Shown here in pieces: positions 49,478 through 62,214 of a stretch of 64,000 nt of DNA. Location: positions 1,116,001 to 1,180,000 of the forward strand of contig JANFOG010000008.1 of assembly GCA_024336345.1 (NCBI GenBank), in the 5' to 3' direction. The notes beneath the pieces were generated by a model that worked only from the letters and a program-made list of their open reading frames with translations, was not told the DNA's origin and made no database searches. Each line of letters starts with the position of its first letter. Position 1 is the first letter of the stretch. The DNA is from Mariannaea sp. PMI_226 (Eukaryota; Ascomycota; Sordariomycetes; Hypocreales; Nectriaceae). Both the position numbers and the translations under genes were made by a program.

Positions 49478-50554
49478 ATGGGTAAGAAGCGAAAGTTGCA
49501 TTATCAGCAGCCAAGGCCCGGACGGCCAGAAGGCCGTACGAGAAATTCTGCACTAGAAAGCCCGGGTCTGCCAAAATCTCGCGCTGGCCCTGCAAAGGCA
49601 AAAAAGAAGACCAAACAGCAACACCACGAGAAACCGCCGACGGTACCCTTTGCGCCTCACCAGCGCATTCTGCTCGTCGGTGAAGGCGACCTTAGCTTCG
49701 CTGCCTCCCTGGTTGAGCACCACGGATGTACCAATGTCACCGCCACTGTGTTGGAGAAGGGCGAGACTGAGCTTCTCGCAAAGTATCCGCACGCCAACTC
49801 GAATATCGCCATAATTCGTGGGGAGAAGAGGAAGGCCCAAGCAGAGGACAAGGAAGAAAACCACGGAGAGGCTGACGAGGCAGCAAATTCCGAAAAGGAT
49901 CAAGGCGACCAAGATAATGAGGAGGAACAAGACGACGGTGGCGCCAATTCATCCGACGAAGACAAGAACAACGACGATTGCTACGACTCCGAGGACGAGT
50001 TCGACGAGGAAGGCAATCTCATAACCAAACACACCAATACGAAACCCAACAACAAAATTCTCTACAATATAGACGCTACCAAACTCCCCAATTCACTGGC
50101 CCGTCCGCCCTTCGATAAAATCATCTTCAATTTTCCCCATGTCGGCGGCAAATCCACCGATGTGAACCGCCAAGTCCGCTACAACCAATCCCTTCTCGTC
50201 GCATTTTTCGAGCGCGCCCTAGCCATCCTCCCCCCGCGCGGTGGCGCCATCATCGTCACGCTTTTCGAGGGTGAGCCATATACTTTGTGGAATGTGCGCG
50301 ACCTCGCTCGACACGCGGGTCTCCAGGTTGAAACGTCGTTCCGCTTCCAGGCGTCCTTGTATCCCGGATATAGGCATGCGCGGACGCTGGGAGTTGTGCG
50401 CAATGCGCAGGGCGAGGCGACTGGTGGCGGTTGGAAAGGAGAGGACAGAGCGGCAAGGACATATATATTCAAGAGGAAAGGCGATGTTGCGCTGGAAGCC
50501 GGGAAGAAAAGACGCAAGGGGGATGATTCTTCAGACGACGAGGACGATGATTAA
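49478..50554 (+). CDS. bmt5: Bmt5-like 25S rRNA (uridine-N3) methyltransferase
   Basis: Single exon, 358 aa from MGKKRKLHYQQ; a longer in-frame ATG at 49370 is less likely because the basic MGKKRK start is typical of the family. The BMT5-like (DUF2431) Rossmann fold is clear: RILLVGEGDLSFAASL binds S-adenosylmethionine, ATVLEKGETELLAKYP follows, and FDKIIFNFPHVGGK with NQSLLVAFFERAL forms the core. In yeast the enzyme methylates a uridine of 25S rRNA in the nucleolus. Two basic tracts (N-terminal KAKKKTKQQ and C-terminal GKKRRKG) suit rRNA contact and nuclear import. An acidic low-complexity insert of about 85 residues (residues about 110-190) splits the fold between the early strands. Confidence 0.92.
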   Translation: MGKKRKLHYQQPRPGRPEGRTRNSALESPGLPKSRAGPAKAKKKTKQQHHEKPPTVPFAPHQRILLVGEGDLSFAASLVEHHGCTNVTATVLEKGETELLAKYPHANSNIAIIRGEKRKAQAEDKEENHGEADEAANSEKDQGDQDNEEEQDDGGANSSDEDKNNDDCYDSEDEFDEEGNLITKHTNTKPNNKILYNIDATKLPNSLARPPFDKIIFNFPHVGGKSTDVNRQVRYNQSLLVAFFERALAILPPRGGAIIVTLFEGEPYTLWNVRDLARHAGLQVETSFRFQASLYPGYRHARTLGVVRNAQGEATGGGWKGEDRAARTYIFKRKGDVALEAGKKRRKGDDSSDDEDDD

Positions 50555-51476
50555 GACTCTGGTGAGCATTGTTCCGAAGACAATTACACCGGCTCGTGCG
50601 GCCAATCAAGATATCAAATCAAGAATCCTGCCAGGATAACAAGTACTATGGGAAATCATTACAGATAGCGGCATGGGTGGCATTATAAAAATCAGGCGTA
50701 GGTCCAGGAACATTCGACAACAGTATTCAGGTATTGAACAAATGCATAATGTACATTATATGGCTGATTGGTCTTCGAGCATGAGCAACCTTTTGTATCT
50801 GAAGGAGCAAACCAACCGATCGGCCCTCTCTCTACCATCAACCCTCTGCATGGTATCACTTCCCAGTTTGCCAGCGTATTCCCCATCTCTCATCGCCCAC
50901 CCAGCATCCACCGCAAGCTGCAGGATGCATGATGCACACCAAGCCCCAAACCAAGCCCAATGCCTCTGATTAATGGAGTCTAGGTACCCTCTCTCTTGCA
51001 AGCGGCAATTCCCATCTGTAGTGATAATTGTACACCTCCGGCGTAGCAGGTACCTGACAAACGCGCTTTTGCAACGATGTTGGAAAGGAAATTAATACAT
51101 GCCGGCCCCGTCTTCGACAAGCAGGACGATATGTACACGGTACTGCTCCGTTTGAAAATCCGCGCCCACCACTGTGCCCCCTTTTTAGTAAACAATAGCA
51201 CCAACAATGAAAATAAAGAAACCACCCTTGCCTCCTTGGTATAGATGTATAGGTATATATGATTGTTTCCCGCTGAGCAAAATGCCCTGCTTGCCTTTAA
51301 AATATCCCGTGGCACCAAAAGCGCCTGGTATTTGGCCCTGCAAAACTCCTCAAACAAATGCAGAAACGGAAGAAATGTGTCTCATAATTACAGGCGCCAA
51401 CCCATCTCCACGATCCATTAGCAATAAAAAAAGGGAAAATAATAAAGAAAAAAAAAGACTCCCAAAAATTCCCATC
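50555..51476. other. 3'-3' gap between bmt5 and set2
   Basis: 0.9 kb between converging genes; A-rich just before the set2 stop (51420-51465). No gene seen. Confidence 0.5.
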
Positions 51477-54403
51477 TTAATGACTCAGCACTTCCTGTTT
51501 GTGTGCATTACTCTTTTGATCTGGCAAGGCGTTCTGGCTCGATTGGGATCGTTCAGCCAGTGCATCCTCCATGCCTTTGATCTTGTTGGCTTCTTCATCC
51601 AGTCTCTCGGCTTCTTCATTCTCTCTCATCAGTGCTTCTTCTTGTTCACGGAGAGCTTGTTGCTCTGCGGTTATGACTTCCTCGATCCCCGACGCGGGCG
51701 GTGGAGGCGGAGGAGGAGGGGTCATTCCTTCGTCCAGTTCATCATCCTTTAGCCTCTTCATCACTGGGCCATCCGAGGGAGTTTGGCTGGGAGAGTCCGC
51801 CACGCCATTGTCCCGCTTTCGCTTACGATCTGCGCTTCCTGACGACCCGGGTCCTTCGACATCTGACATGGCAATATCCTCGTCTACTCCCGTGCTACTA
51901 CCACCTTTGGCTTCAGGAGAACCAACCACATCATGCTTAGTTTTTCTACCCGATGAATCATGTGATACCTCCCGCAGATTCCGGGCTGCTTTTCGTTTTT
52001 CATGCTCCGTGAACTTCTCCACAGCCCGGTCCAAAAAGTCTTTGACATACTTCTTCAGCTTCTTAGATTGCCTGTCACTGAGTGGTGCATTTGGGTCCTC
52101 GACTCGATCATTCTTATAGTCCGAAGCAACGATCTTCTTCGCCACATCCTTACCCAAACGCTTCAACTCCTCCTTGGGAAGTTTGTGGTGAAATTTGTCC
52201 AACACGTGTTTAACGTGAGGAAATAGCTGAGGAAAAGGTATACGTTAGCATGACCATGAAGCTAAGCAAAGGAAAAGGGAAGAGAAAATGAGGTTGGAAA
52301 ATGATAATCAAACAAGCATACCGTATTCTCATATATCTTCATCTGCTTCTCAATAGGAATACTTCGCCACTTTTCTTGCTTCGTGTCCTTCACTGGAGTT
52401 TGCGGGGCCCCTGGAGTCTGTGAAGCCTGATGCTTTGGTGTGCCCTCCTTGGTAACTTTGTTGATGATATTTTGGATCGCAAGTTGTTCCTGGATGGCTT
52501 TGGATGGAGCCTTGGGGGCGTTATCAACAACTGGTTGCGTGGGTCTCTGCCAGGTTGTAGTCCCTAGTTTGTTCCAGAAATAGGTGTTGCCCCTAGCATC
52601 TTTGGCGGCGAACCAACCCTGGGGTAGGGGGGTATTGTAGTTTTGCCGGCGTGGTCGACCGCCGTTGACGAAGAAAGCGTTATTTCTTTGAGGGATGTTG
52701 CTTCGAGGTCCCTTTGGAGCATCGATTGTTCGAGGTGACGCAGTCTTTGACAAAGACTGGGTTGTCTCATCGTCTCGTCCTTGTCCCCGACGGTCCTCAA
52801 ATGAATTTGCAGTTGGGACGTTTGGATCAAACTTGCGGCGTCGTATTCGATACGCAACCTCGAGTTTGCTCCAGTCATCGAGAAGTTTCTTCGACCTTCT
52901 TGACACATCTTCATGCTCAGACTTGGTTAATCCTTCAATGGTTGCACCAATATTGGAGTCTTGTATTTTGTTCCTGGTTAAGCGCGGAAACTTGTCAAGG
53001 ATGGACAAAACTTGGAGGACGACATTGCAGTCCTCAATGAATATGTTGAGCGTCGTCTTGAGGATTTGATATGCATGCATGCGCATCACAACATGGATGA
53101 CACGATCTTCGTCACACCGCTCGATGCGCTCAAGCAACTTGACAGCAATCCACTTCTCTTTACACTGCATGAGCGAAGCCATGACCTTTCGTGCGTCTTC
53201 TTCATCCAAGCTGCGTGGCTGAATGCTGTTGACATACTCTTCGTCATCCTCGTCGGGTCTCTTTTTCCTGGGTTTCTTAGCAACTGTGGTATCCCAACCG
53301 TCACCGGCGTCTATACCAAGGGCCTCCACAATTGCCGCAGGCAACTTAGTTGCACGTTCAGTCTGGGTTTTGCCACCAATGAACCCGACACAATTTGGCT
53401 CGCCGCAGTAGCATGGTTGAGGGTCGGCACCATATCGGTCAACATTATAGTTGAAAACCAGCTCCTCACCAGCCAATATCTTGCGAGAGGCAAATATGCC
53501 CATGCGGAGCTTGTCGCCAACCACCCATTTATCCACGTAACAATTCGGGTTGCATGAGTGGTTGCAGAATCGACCAAGATTTCCCTTCTTAGTTGCGTCG
53601 ACAAACTCGTTCTTGTTCAAGGACATGAAATAAAAATGTTTGATGCCCTCTTCATCGTACTGGAGCATGCGCCGGCGGAAAGTGGGCTCATTGATGACCT
53701 CACCAATGTACTCAAAAACGAAGTCGTTAGCCTGCAAATCTGAATCTGTTCGGAGACCGTATCCCTTCTTGTCCGTTTTGATGACTGAAACATTGGCGTA
53801 CTGCTTGGATTGGAAACGCTGGTTCTGACATCCACCACCACAATTGCCTGCGTCGCTGCTGCACTCCATCTTCGTCGCTCGGTTGATACAGTCCGTATCT
53901 TCGCCACACGCGAAATTCTCCCCGTCTCCTATTACGAGAATGGTCAGCATCTATGGGGTTATTCAAGGGGGGTTTGGCTGGTTGGCATCACACATACGCC
54001 AGTCTTCTCGGCATTCGCAGTCCAAGGCATCGTTGTCTGTGGACCCGAGATGCTTTGATCCATAGAGACAGTCAGGTATGAGCTGGAATGCACTGCAGGA
54101 TTCGGCGGTAACGTTTGGGAGGTGTGAGAAGAGGACTGGTTCGCGCTTGGCTGCCAATTTCTGCGACACCTTTCTTGACAACGAAGGTGCTTTGGTTGAG
54201 GAAGGCGTCTCGGCGCTACCGCTGCGTGATTTGGCGCCGTCTTGCGACTGCATTGGTGACCGTGAGCCATCGATGCTATCGTTTGGTGTCGGTATAGATG
54301 CACTTCTCTCCTGCTTGAGGCGCGCGCCATTCGCGCCGTTCGCGCCGCCCTCTTCTATCTTGACTTCCCCCATTTTAGTGGTTGCGTACTCGTCATCCTC
54401 CAT
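51477..54403 (-). CDS. set2: Set2, histone H3 lysine-36 methyltransferase
   Basis: Exons 54403-53998, 53928-52322 and 52226-51477 with introns of 69 and 95 nt; 920 aa. Domains in order: AWS ([21 protein letters not shown], about residue 125 on, split by intron 1); SET with [21 protein letters not shown] and [14 protein letters not shown]; post-[17 protein letters not shown]; a middle helical region; a WW domain near residue 570 ([25 protein letters not shown]); and the SRI domain after intron 2 ([20 protein letters not shown] ... IVASDYKN) that binds the phosphorylated tail of RNA polymerase II. The C-terminal end is a Glu-rich helix ([20 protein letters not shown]). Every expected part of an elongation-coupled Set2 is present. 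Confidence 0.96.
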
Positions 54404-57400
54404 TAGAGCATGAGGAATGAATGACCGCGTCCTTTATAACGTTAGAGGCTCGGATTGCTCGCAGATCAAAGATGACGTTGGAGGGTTGAGAGTTGGAGAT
54501 CGTGGTGAAAGATTGCGGGAATGGTTGGCTATTCTGAGGGCAAAGGGAGCGTGGAGCGTGGAGCGTGGAGCGTCGTGGTGGAGCGAGCAACCGTGCATGT
54601 GGGTGAGAACAGAGAAGGACCGAGCAAAAAAATTGAGAAATACAGTCGAGAAGGCAGAGGGAAGAAAAGCGACACGAGGCAAAGTTCGCCGTGAGGTGCA
54701 CCTAGTTAGGAGGTATATATCAGCTTGAGAAGCTAGAATGCATTTGGCCTTGCATTCGCGGATCCACGGGCGGACAAACGCAAGACGAAGCGAATCTCGA
54801 GTCCAAAGATATCCATTCCGACCTCATCCAATCTGGGCGAAATAGCATGTTTAACTCCGGAATTTCTTGTGTCCGGCGCTCCGATGCACCAGGATTTTTT
54901 TTTCAGTGCGCCACGATTTCCCCAGATTCGCGCAGATATAGCTCAGCCAATCAGCAGTCAGTACTGTAGTTCGCGCGATACTCTGATCTCTCTTCGGAAA
55001 GTGACAGACGATCGCATGAACTGCTCTCCATTGTCCTTGTCCTCGCATTACTCGGGAAAGATATGCACACCCAATCCCTTGATGATTATATCTAGCGAAT
55101 TAGCTTAAGTGAACCTGACTTGTTCTGCGCTTTGTCACCAAAACCTCCGTGCTTAGGTACCTTGGTGAGGTGCGAGGTGCGCGATGCCTAGACAGAGGTC
55201 CTACCCTGTGTCTTGGATCTGTATGTAGCTGTGCAGGGAAGCTTTGCATTGCATTTGCACATCTGAGTCTAGGTGGGCAATGACACAGTGCCATCCGAAT
55301 ACGGTAATTGATTATCGCATTTATTATGTGCATCTGTTCTCTCGGTATCAAACTTAGCTATGTCTTATCATTAGTTGTTGTCAGGCCTGAGTCTCTTTAA
55401 CCGCCAACCAGCCAAGAAGGCACATGTTGACGCCACAGTGGCCAAGCGAGGATGACACCATACGACGGGCATTATTAGAGAAGAAACCTGTTCGGTGCTA
55501 TTTTATGATGCCCGGTAACTAGTGAGCTCGTGTTAATGCACTTAGCACCCAAGGACAAAAGTAGCGGTGACGAGGCTATGCGAAAGATGATGACCAGAGA
55601 TTTAGTTACTCGACGACTCGTTATGATTGACCGTTGCAGGAAGCATCTCACGCACAACCGCAAAATGCTCATTCCGAAACCGAAAAAAAAAGCCAATGTA
55701 AAAGGAACTTGGTGTCTAGAGAGGTCCCAATTGACTGCCTACCTATTGTGAGATGTCTCTGAAGATACCTATTCTTTGATACCTGCCCGAATTAACAGAC
55801 TGATGTGTTGTACATGAGTGGGTCCCATTCAGAAGCTGCCACCTCACTGTGCATGCAAGTGCGAGAATGGCCTTGGGCTGGAGGAAGGCAAGGCCGCAAG
55901 CGAAACTGCCTTGGTTATAAAAAGCGGTCGACGTCAGATAATAAAACTCGAACCTCAATTCCAATTTACTTGCACGAACATATCGCCCTTGACACTCACG
56001 GTGCTCCTTTCCAAGCCATCGCCATGACGGATTCGAGGGATCGACACGACGGCTTGGAGACGGGAGACTGCACCTTGCGGCTCACCCGCTGGCGCTCGTG
56101 ACGAACCAGTGGACAGTGCAGTGGGCGAATGCGACAAGTCAACCGCCTCTGTGGCCTGATTGGCGAGTTTACAGCCAGTGAATTTGTCCCCTCAGCCAGC
56201 CGGGACGAAGCGAAGGGGGCCCTTAGCTGACCGCGGTCGCCAATAAACCAATAAGCGTCTCGGTGTTTTCGTTGGTCAAGCCATGTTGTACGGCGCACGT
56301 TTCTGTTGAGCGACTTCTGGACGATTTTTTTGGGGGTATTCCGACGGTGAATTATCTAGGAGAGATTTGTGCTGCTGGAGATGGACATGCTGGCAGTAAT
56401 AGAACTGGGGTGGCACCAAGTTGACTGCGGGCGCGGGCCCTGTCAAAGGATTCCACACCTAGCCAGCCTGATGAATGGAGGGTGGGAGAGTGCGAGAGCG
56501 TTTGCAACGTGCTGTGAGCGCGTGGACATGTGAGAAGAAGCATGAGCGTGGGTCAACACACCATCACGGCTGACTGCAGTTAACAGGGCGAGTCAGGCGG
56601 CCTCAAGTCTTGGCTGGATTGGACGGTTACGACAAAAAGCCCCGTTGCGATGCATATCAAGCTGCTGCATTCTATTCATTTGAGGGTGCCGATATGCTTG
56701 TTGAAGACATTGTGCAGTCCATCGTCCGTCTTGATGGGGGCTGCACTGTATAGTAGCAGTCGGATCCCTTCTTCGCACGGCATCACGACAAATCAGGATC
56801 CATGGAGTGAGACAAAAGCTGGTGATGAGAAGACAAACCGTCACCAAATCGAGACAGGAGCATGTTCAGTTTCCTAGTACGAACGGAGCATAACTTTCCA
56901 TAACCGTGGATGTTTCCGCCCTCTAACACACTTTTCAACATGGGCAAAAAGCGCCACCGACTGACAAGACTGGCTGAGACTTGGATAAAGCAACTGGCTT
57001 GAGTAGTGCGACGACACACATTGACGCCCGACGAAACGAAACGAAGCCCCTGGCTTGAGTGCCGGATCGAATCGTGTGCAGCAGTTGCTTTCGCGAGTAC
57101 CGTGCTAGGGTATCGGTATATGCAGATGCAGCCCTGACAGCTAATTTTATGTCGCCCAAAGCTACTTTTCCTAGCGAGACAGATCGACTACCCCATGAGG
57201 GAATGCGGAAACAAACATAGCTGACGCCTCACCTTGGTCAAAGCGGATCTCTACGGCTCAGGTTCATCTGGTCCGATAATGACGGTGCACCCTGCCATTT
57301 TGCGTACGGTACTCCATGCATTCGCGCCAAGCTCGCTCATGTAGTTCCTCTCAGGCACCGCGAACACGAAGGACCAGTTCTGGGCTGATACATCACTGGG

Positions 57401-58293
57401 AAATGATTTTATCCTCTATCCGTTAGTTTATTGTCGCTCTTGACTGGTAGTCTTTCGAGTGAGCAAGAAGCTCTCCCCCCCCTCATCTCCACCATCATCC
57501 CTGACATTCTGCTCCGTAAACCACACCAAATTGGCAGGGACTGTACATCGAGCGAGTCTTTTGCAAGACCGGTCTGGGCTGCAATCCTTGTTTGGTTCCA
57601 GTGTTTGCACACCCCCAGCATCACCTGGCTCCCGCTGCGACTCCGGGTCCATGACCTAGCATCGGAGCCAACAAGCTTGCACACCCAGCCACACACTGCA
57701 CGCGCAGAACCCGGCTGCAAGAGCCCCAGCAGGAGCTCTAGGCCGCAGGCTGCCGCCGCATGTTCTCGAAGGGACTTGGACCTGGATCTGATCTTCGCGC
57801 TCCCGTCGCTTCGTTCGACACTACCGGGTTTTGCGCCTGGAAACATTCTCTCTTGCTTCTCCACGGCTGCTCACAAGGACGCGCGCTTGCGTGCCTCTGT
57901 CGTGCGTCTTTGGCAAAGGCAACCACTTCACCACTACGAACGTACCGTATTCGCCTCCTGCTATCGCTGCCGTGGGACAGGCCTCCCGGCTGTGCCTGAC
58001 TCTCTTGACGCCCCTCAAACGCCCGCTCTATTCTACCCCTCGAGACTGCAAACGATCGACTCTCGTTTTGCCTGCGCGCAGAGCGCCAATAGTTCCCGTT
58101 TGGCACTTGTATTGAGCATTGTTGAGGAAGTTGACCCCGTTTAACTTCTCATTGTGGCTGGCATCACTTTCGCTTTACTCTTCCATAAACTGTGCCACCA
58201 ATGCCTTCTTGTGAACCACTCCAACTTGCCCCCTTTCTCTTCTTCCTCAACACTCCTTCTTTTCTTCCCCGCTGAGTCAAAGAGTCGATAACA
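54404..58293. promoter_or_regulatory. 5'-5' gap shared by set2 and the AT-hook-like gene
   Basis: 3.9 kb. A 7-bp tandem repeat lies 140 bp upstream of the set2 start (54546-54573). The 57430-58290 part is pyrimidine-rich and has an open frame of 237 codons on the + strand that shows no protein-like features; it is more likely leader DNA of the gene starting at 58294. No other gene recognised. Confidence 0.4.
54546..54573 (+). repeat. 7-bp tandem repeat
   Basis: Four perfect copies of GGAGCGT just upstream of set2. Confidence 0.9.
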
Positions 58294-59465
58294 ATGGGCG
58301 CCCCATTCACGGACGAGGAGAAGGTATGATATATGATAGAGGCAAGCAAAGAAACGAGACCTGATCTGACTTGGAACCAGCGCTTTCTCCTGGCTGAGAT
58401 TATCAAGACCAGCCAGATGGACATTGATTCCCTGAGCAATTTCATCAGAGCGAACGGGGTCGAACCGAACTGGATGCAGATGCAACTGCCACTTGGTACG
58501 GATGAAAGACCTCCTTTATTTTAGCCTGGAAGCTTTTAACACAATTATAGGTCGAAACATGTCCCAAAGCATGAACGCTGCAGACAAGATCGGCTTCCCC
58601 CATCGCTGGATGAAACGAAAGGTAGCTGATGACTACGGCGAGCCGGGTGCGAAAAGAATGTCACTTCCAGGAACACTGGACCCGTCCCTAGCGGCTGCAC
58701 CTGCACCAACCCATGTCCCTATCTTACCTCGCCCGAAAAGCGGTTTCACTGACACTCCTGCTCCGTCTCCAACTCCTGCTGCCGCGACCCCGTCTCCTTC
58801 GGTCCCGAAGAAGAAAGGCAGACCGGCTCGCGCCGATAGAGCCAAGCTTAAGGCGAATCTCCCACCGACAATAGCTCCCCGGCCGGTTGAGCAGAATCAG
58901 AGCGATCAGCCGAACAAGCAACTGAACAATCAGTCGAATAGCCAACCCAACACCCAGCAGGGCAGCCGACAGAATTACCAATCTAGTAGCCCGCAGCCCC
59001 AGACAAGCGAGAAGCCTCAGAGCGCCAACAACCTGCGACCACTCCTCCCAGCAAACGCCCATGGCTATGGCAACTATGGCGCATCTTATGTTACCTCGGC
59101 TGATGACGGAGCGCACTTGCAGGCTCTGGGCATGCAGCAAGATGAGCTAATGCATCCGGTAAGTTTTGCGTATACTTAAGGACTTGGTTCAGAATTTCCC
59201 TGACAAGTTGTGCCAGCGAATCATGGTAGAACCCACACACGACCAGTTCGGAAGCCCTCGCCCTGCTGTCCTGCCTGGCCTGGTCCCTCTCGAGCCTGAG
59301 CCAAGAGCGAGCAACCCTGGGATTGGAGGCACTGGCCATGAGCTTACAACTCTCCCCCCTATGCTTGATCCCATGCTGGAGAGGGAGAGGGAGAGGGAGA
59401 GCAACAGTGCTTATCTGGACTCTCCTCGCGTGAACAACCAGTCTTCAGTTGCCAATTCAATCTAG
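58294..59465 (+). CDS. Conserved fungal protein with AT-hook-like motif
   Basis: Four exons, 58294-58323, 58381-58495, 58551-59158 and 59217-59465; 333 aa, introns 55-58 nt. The N-terminal 75 residues form a compact helical module (FTDEEKRFLLAEIIKTSQMD, NWMQMQLPLGRNMSQSM, GFPHRWMKRK) that I believe is conserved among filamentous fungi. Next is a Pro/Ser/Thr-rich stretch, then the AT-hook-like KKKGRPARADRAKLK, and a Gln/Asn/Ser-rich disordered tail ending in an RERERE run. DNA binding is inferred from the AT-hook-like motif. For the last intron I chose the acceptor at 59216 because it leaves 58 nt with a good CTGAC branch site; the nearer acceptor at 59192 would give only 34 nt. Confidence 0.82.
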
Positions 59466-60651
59466 GATGCTGAGTCGGATTTAACCTGGGATTTCTAACC
59501 GCATCCGTCGCAGCTTCAGAAACTTGCCTTCCTAACCTGCAAGTAGTGAGCTATGTTTACATAGCTTGCATCATCATCAGCGACCAAACCAAGAAGAAGG
59601 GACGTCGCTTTCTTTATAGACAATGGTCTTATTTGCATCCCTGGTCTTATAGACGGTGGGTTTTATTCTATGGCGTTGCGAGTCGCCAGCATATTGAGAC
59701 TTAAGGTGTCTCCCAGCTTAATCACGTTGTCCCCCGCTCCCCATCCCAGCATCATACCACTCCCCACGTTATAGCTCTCATATGCTCTTTTCACTGCCCT
59801 TTATATTCCTCACGTTAACAACTGGCTTTTGTTTTTATACCCCTTCCCGATCTTCGGGCTCAAGATCGGGCTCGATTTGACACTTGACGATTTGAGATCA
59901 AGGTCAGCATTGGCATTTGCATTTGGAAGGCGCTCGAGGTTCTGCATTTTTGCTTTCATTATATGATACCAATGGATATGTACGGATCCATGCCGATTAC
60001 GTTTACGTTGCTGGACAGTACCCTGGAGGAAACTGTCCGTACGCCGTCAAATGTTGCTTAACAACTACGACGGCCAGGGAATGGATGGGAGATACATTTT
60101 GTGTTTGTTGTTTTTACTTGGAACGGATAGCTTAGCCTAGCAGGCATTTCGCAAAACCCATTGGGCCCAGGTCTTTGGTGTTTCTGCGAGAAATGAAACT
60201 TGAATCAAAGTAGTTTAATGGCTATGTCAAAAGACATTTCCTGTGACGACAAGAATAGACGATGTTGCTACTCATTGCTTATGATGCTCCTTCCGGAAGT
60301 CACTCACCCCACCGCTCACATGTTTGTCATGCAACGAGACTCCTTGAAAGGTCAAATCATATTAATATATTGTAGCCTTCGTCAACGCAAAGTGCATTCA
60401 AGTCAGCTATCTCTGTGTGAAGAAAATGTTCATGTCGAATCATTATTCTCATATGGCATTTTTTGTAAACTGTCGCTTTTATACGTGAGGGAGCATGTAA
60501 CAAAACAAAACATGTTCCCCTTATCTGGTGCCTTTCTCCTCTTTGACTCCTGAACTAGAAAAAATAAAAATAAATAAAATGTTTTTTTAAAAAAAAAGTG
60601 GCATGCCAGTTTTGGTTTTCTTTCTTTCTTTTTTCAAAAAAAGGTTCATCC
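59466..60651. other. 3'-3' gap before the GABA transaminase
   Basis: 1.2 kb between converging genes, A/T-rich towards 60600 with T- and A-runs. Nothing gene-like. Confidence 0.5.
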
Positions 60652-62214
60652 TTAGAAAGTCTTGGCGACCTTCTCAAGCGTATCGAGGAGAATGTCGGCG
60701 TGCTTTTGCTGGAAGATCAGCATAGGTCGCAGACGAACAGCGCTGGCACCACTGCCGCCCATGTTGACGCCCATAGACCTGGCCTTGGTGAGGAACTGGT
60801 CACGGTTGGGGTGGTCAAAGGCAAGGAAAGTACCCTGGCCCTTGCCACGGAGGTCCTTGAACTGGCCAGGGTACTTGGTGGCAAGCTTGGAGATCTCCTT
60901 GTAGATGTAGTCACCGACCTGAGCGGTGTTGTTGATAAGATCGAGACGCTCGATCTCCTCGATGATGGCGCGGAAAAGCAGGGCTCGCACTGGGTCACCC
61001 ATCCAAGTGTTGAATTGGCGGTAGGGCTTGTTGGGTCGGATTTCAGGGTTGCCAAAGTAGAAACCAGCAGCCTGAGCCTTCTTGGAGAAGCTGACAATGT
61101 CCGGGGGGTCCTGAAGGTCCCAGTGCTCGTGAGCCCAGAACTTGCCGGTAGCACCGACACCAGTCTGGACCTCATCGACGATGAGGAGCACGTTGTGCTT
61201 CTTGGTCACAGCACGAAGCTTGCGGAAGAACTCGGGCGAGGCGTGGTTATCACCTCCCTCACTCTGGATGGGCTCAACAACAACGGCGCAAGGGGGAAGA
61301 CGCCAGGTCTTGATGAGATGCTCGACCTCGTCGATGGATGCCTGCTCGATCTTGGCGTTCTCAGCAGCATTCTCCTCGAGAGGGTACTTGAGCTGGGGGA
61401 AGGTAGCCTGGGGCCAATCGAAAGCAGGGATATCAATCTTGTGCACAGCTTTGGAGCGAGTAGTTGAGAGCGAGCCAAACAGACGGCCGTGGAAACCCGT
61501 CTTGAAGGACAGGATAGAGAGGTTAGGGGCACCAGGGGCCTGGTTGTTCATGGAAGTGTCAAGCTCCTTCTGGGTGAACTCGACCTCGGGACCACCACGC
61601 TCCTGCTGGCGTCGATACATAAAGGCAGCCTTGTAGGCGGTCTCGTTGGCGTCAGAACCGGCCATTGCGGTGAAGACATTGTTGAGACCCTTGGGAGCGA
61701 CCTTGAGAAGACCGGACTTGAGGATAGCAGCATAATCGTGAGAAGGGAAGGCGCCAAGGGCAGGACGGTTGACAATGGCGTTGACCATATCAGGAGTAGA
61801 AGCAGCCTTGATAAGGTTGGGGTTGTTGTAGCCTACAGGAATGGAGGCAATCTGGGCGAAGCTGTTTTTACAGGTCAGCACACACAAGATTCACACATGA
61901 TCCAGGGAAGTCTTGGGGAATCATCCTTACACGTCCAGAAGAGTGTTTCCATCAGGGTCAACGATGTAATTGCCGACACTCTTGGTGTAATCAGCTAGCA
62001 TGTACATGCTTCGGGTGTCAAACACTTTAGTGAGCTCATCGATGTGCGCCTGAGTCTTGGGGCCGGGAATTGAGGTCTTCATGGAGGGAGCATCGGGCTC
62101 ATTGGAGAAGAAGGGAGCCGCAGAGCCAGCCTTGAGGGTTCGCGTAGTGGCGAAGGTGCGGCGAGCAGCCAGGGAGATGGGCCTGAGGGCCTTGCCCGCG
62201 CGGAGGGCGGACAT
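60652..62214 (-). CDS. gatA: 4-aminobutyrate (GABA) aminotransferase, mitochondrial
   Basis: Exons 62214-61931 and 61861-60652 with a 69-nt intron; 497 aa. A class-III PLP aminotransferase that converts GABA plus 2-oxoglutarate to succinic semialdehyde and glutamate, feeding the GABA shunt. The family is shown by LLDVFAQIASIPVGYNNP, AMAGSDANETAYKAAF, FHGRLFGSLSTTRSK, VVVEPIQSEGGDNHASPEFF, the cofactor-binding Asp in LLIVDEVQTGVGATGKFW, and the Schiff-base Lys in DIVSFSKKAQAAGFYFG (about residue 350). The N-terminus is a typical mitochondrial presequence (MSALRAGKALRPISLAARRTF, basic and without acids for about 35 residues). The gene is called gatA in Aspergillus and UGA1 in yeast. No other GABA gene lies beside it. 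Confidence 0.96.

Noticed and set aside
57431..58144. 237-codon open frame on the + strand
   Set aside because: Composition is that of a pyrimidine-rich leader, no domain or motif is visible, equally long frames run on the other strand, and a clear gene starts just downstream at 58294.
59159..59192. 34-nt intron in the AT-hook-like gene
   Set aside because: Shorter than any other intron here. The alternative acceptor at 59216 keeps the same frame, gives 58 nt and has a CTGAC branch site at the right distance.
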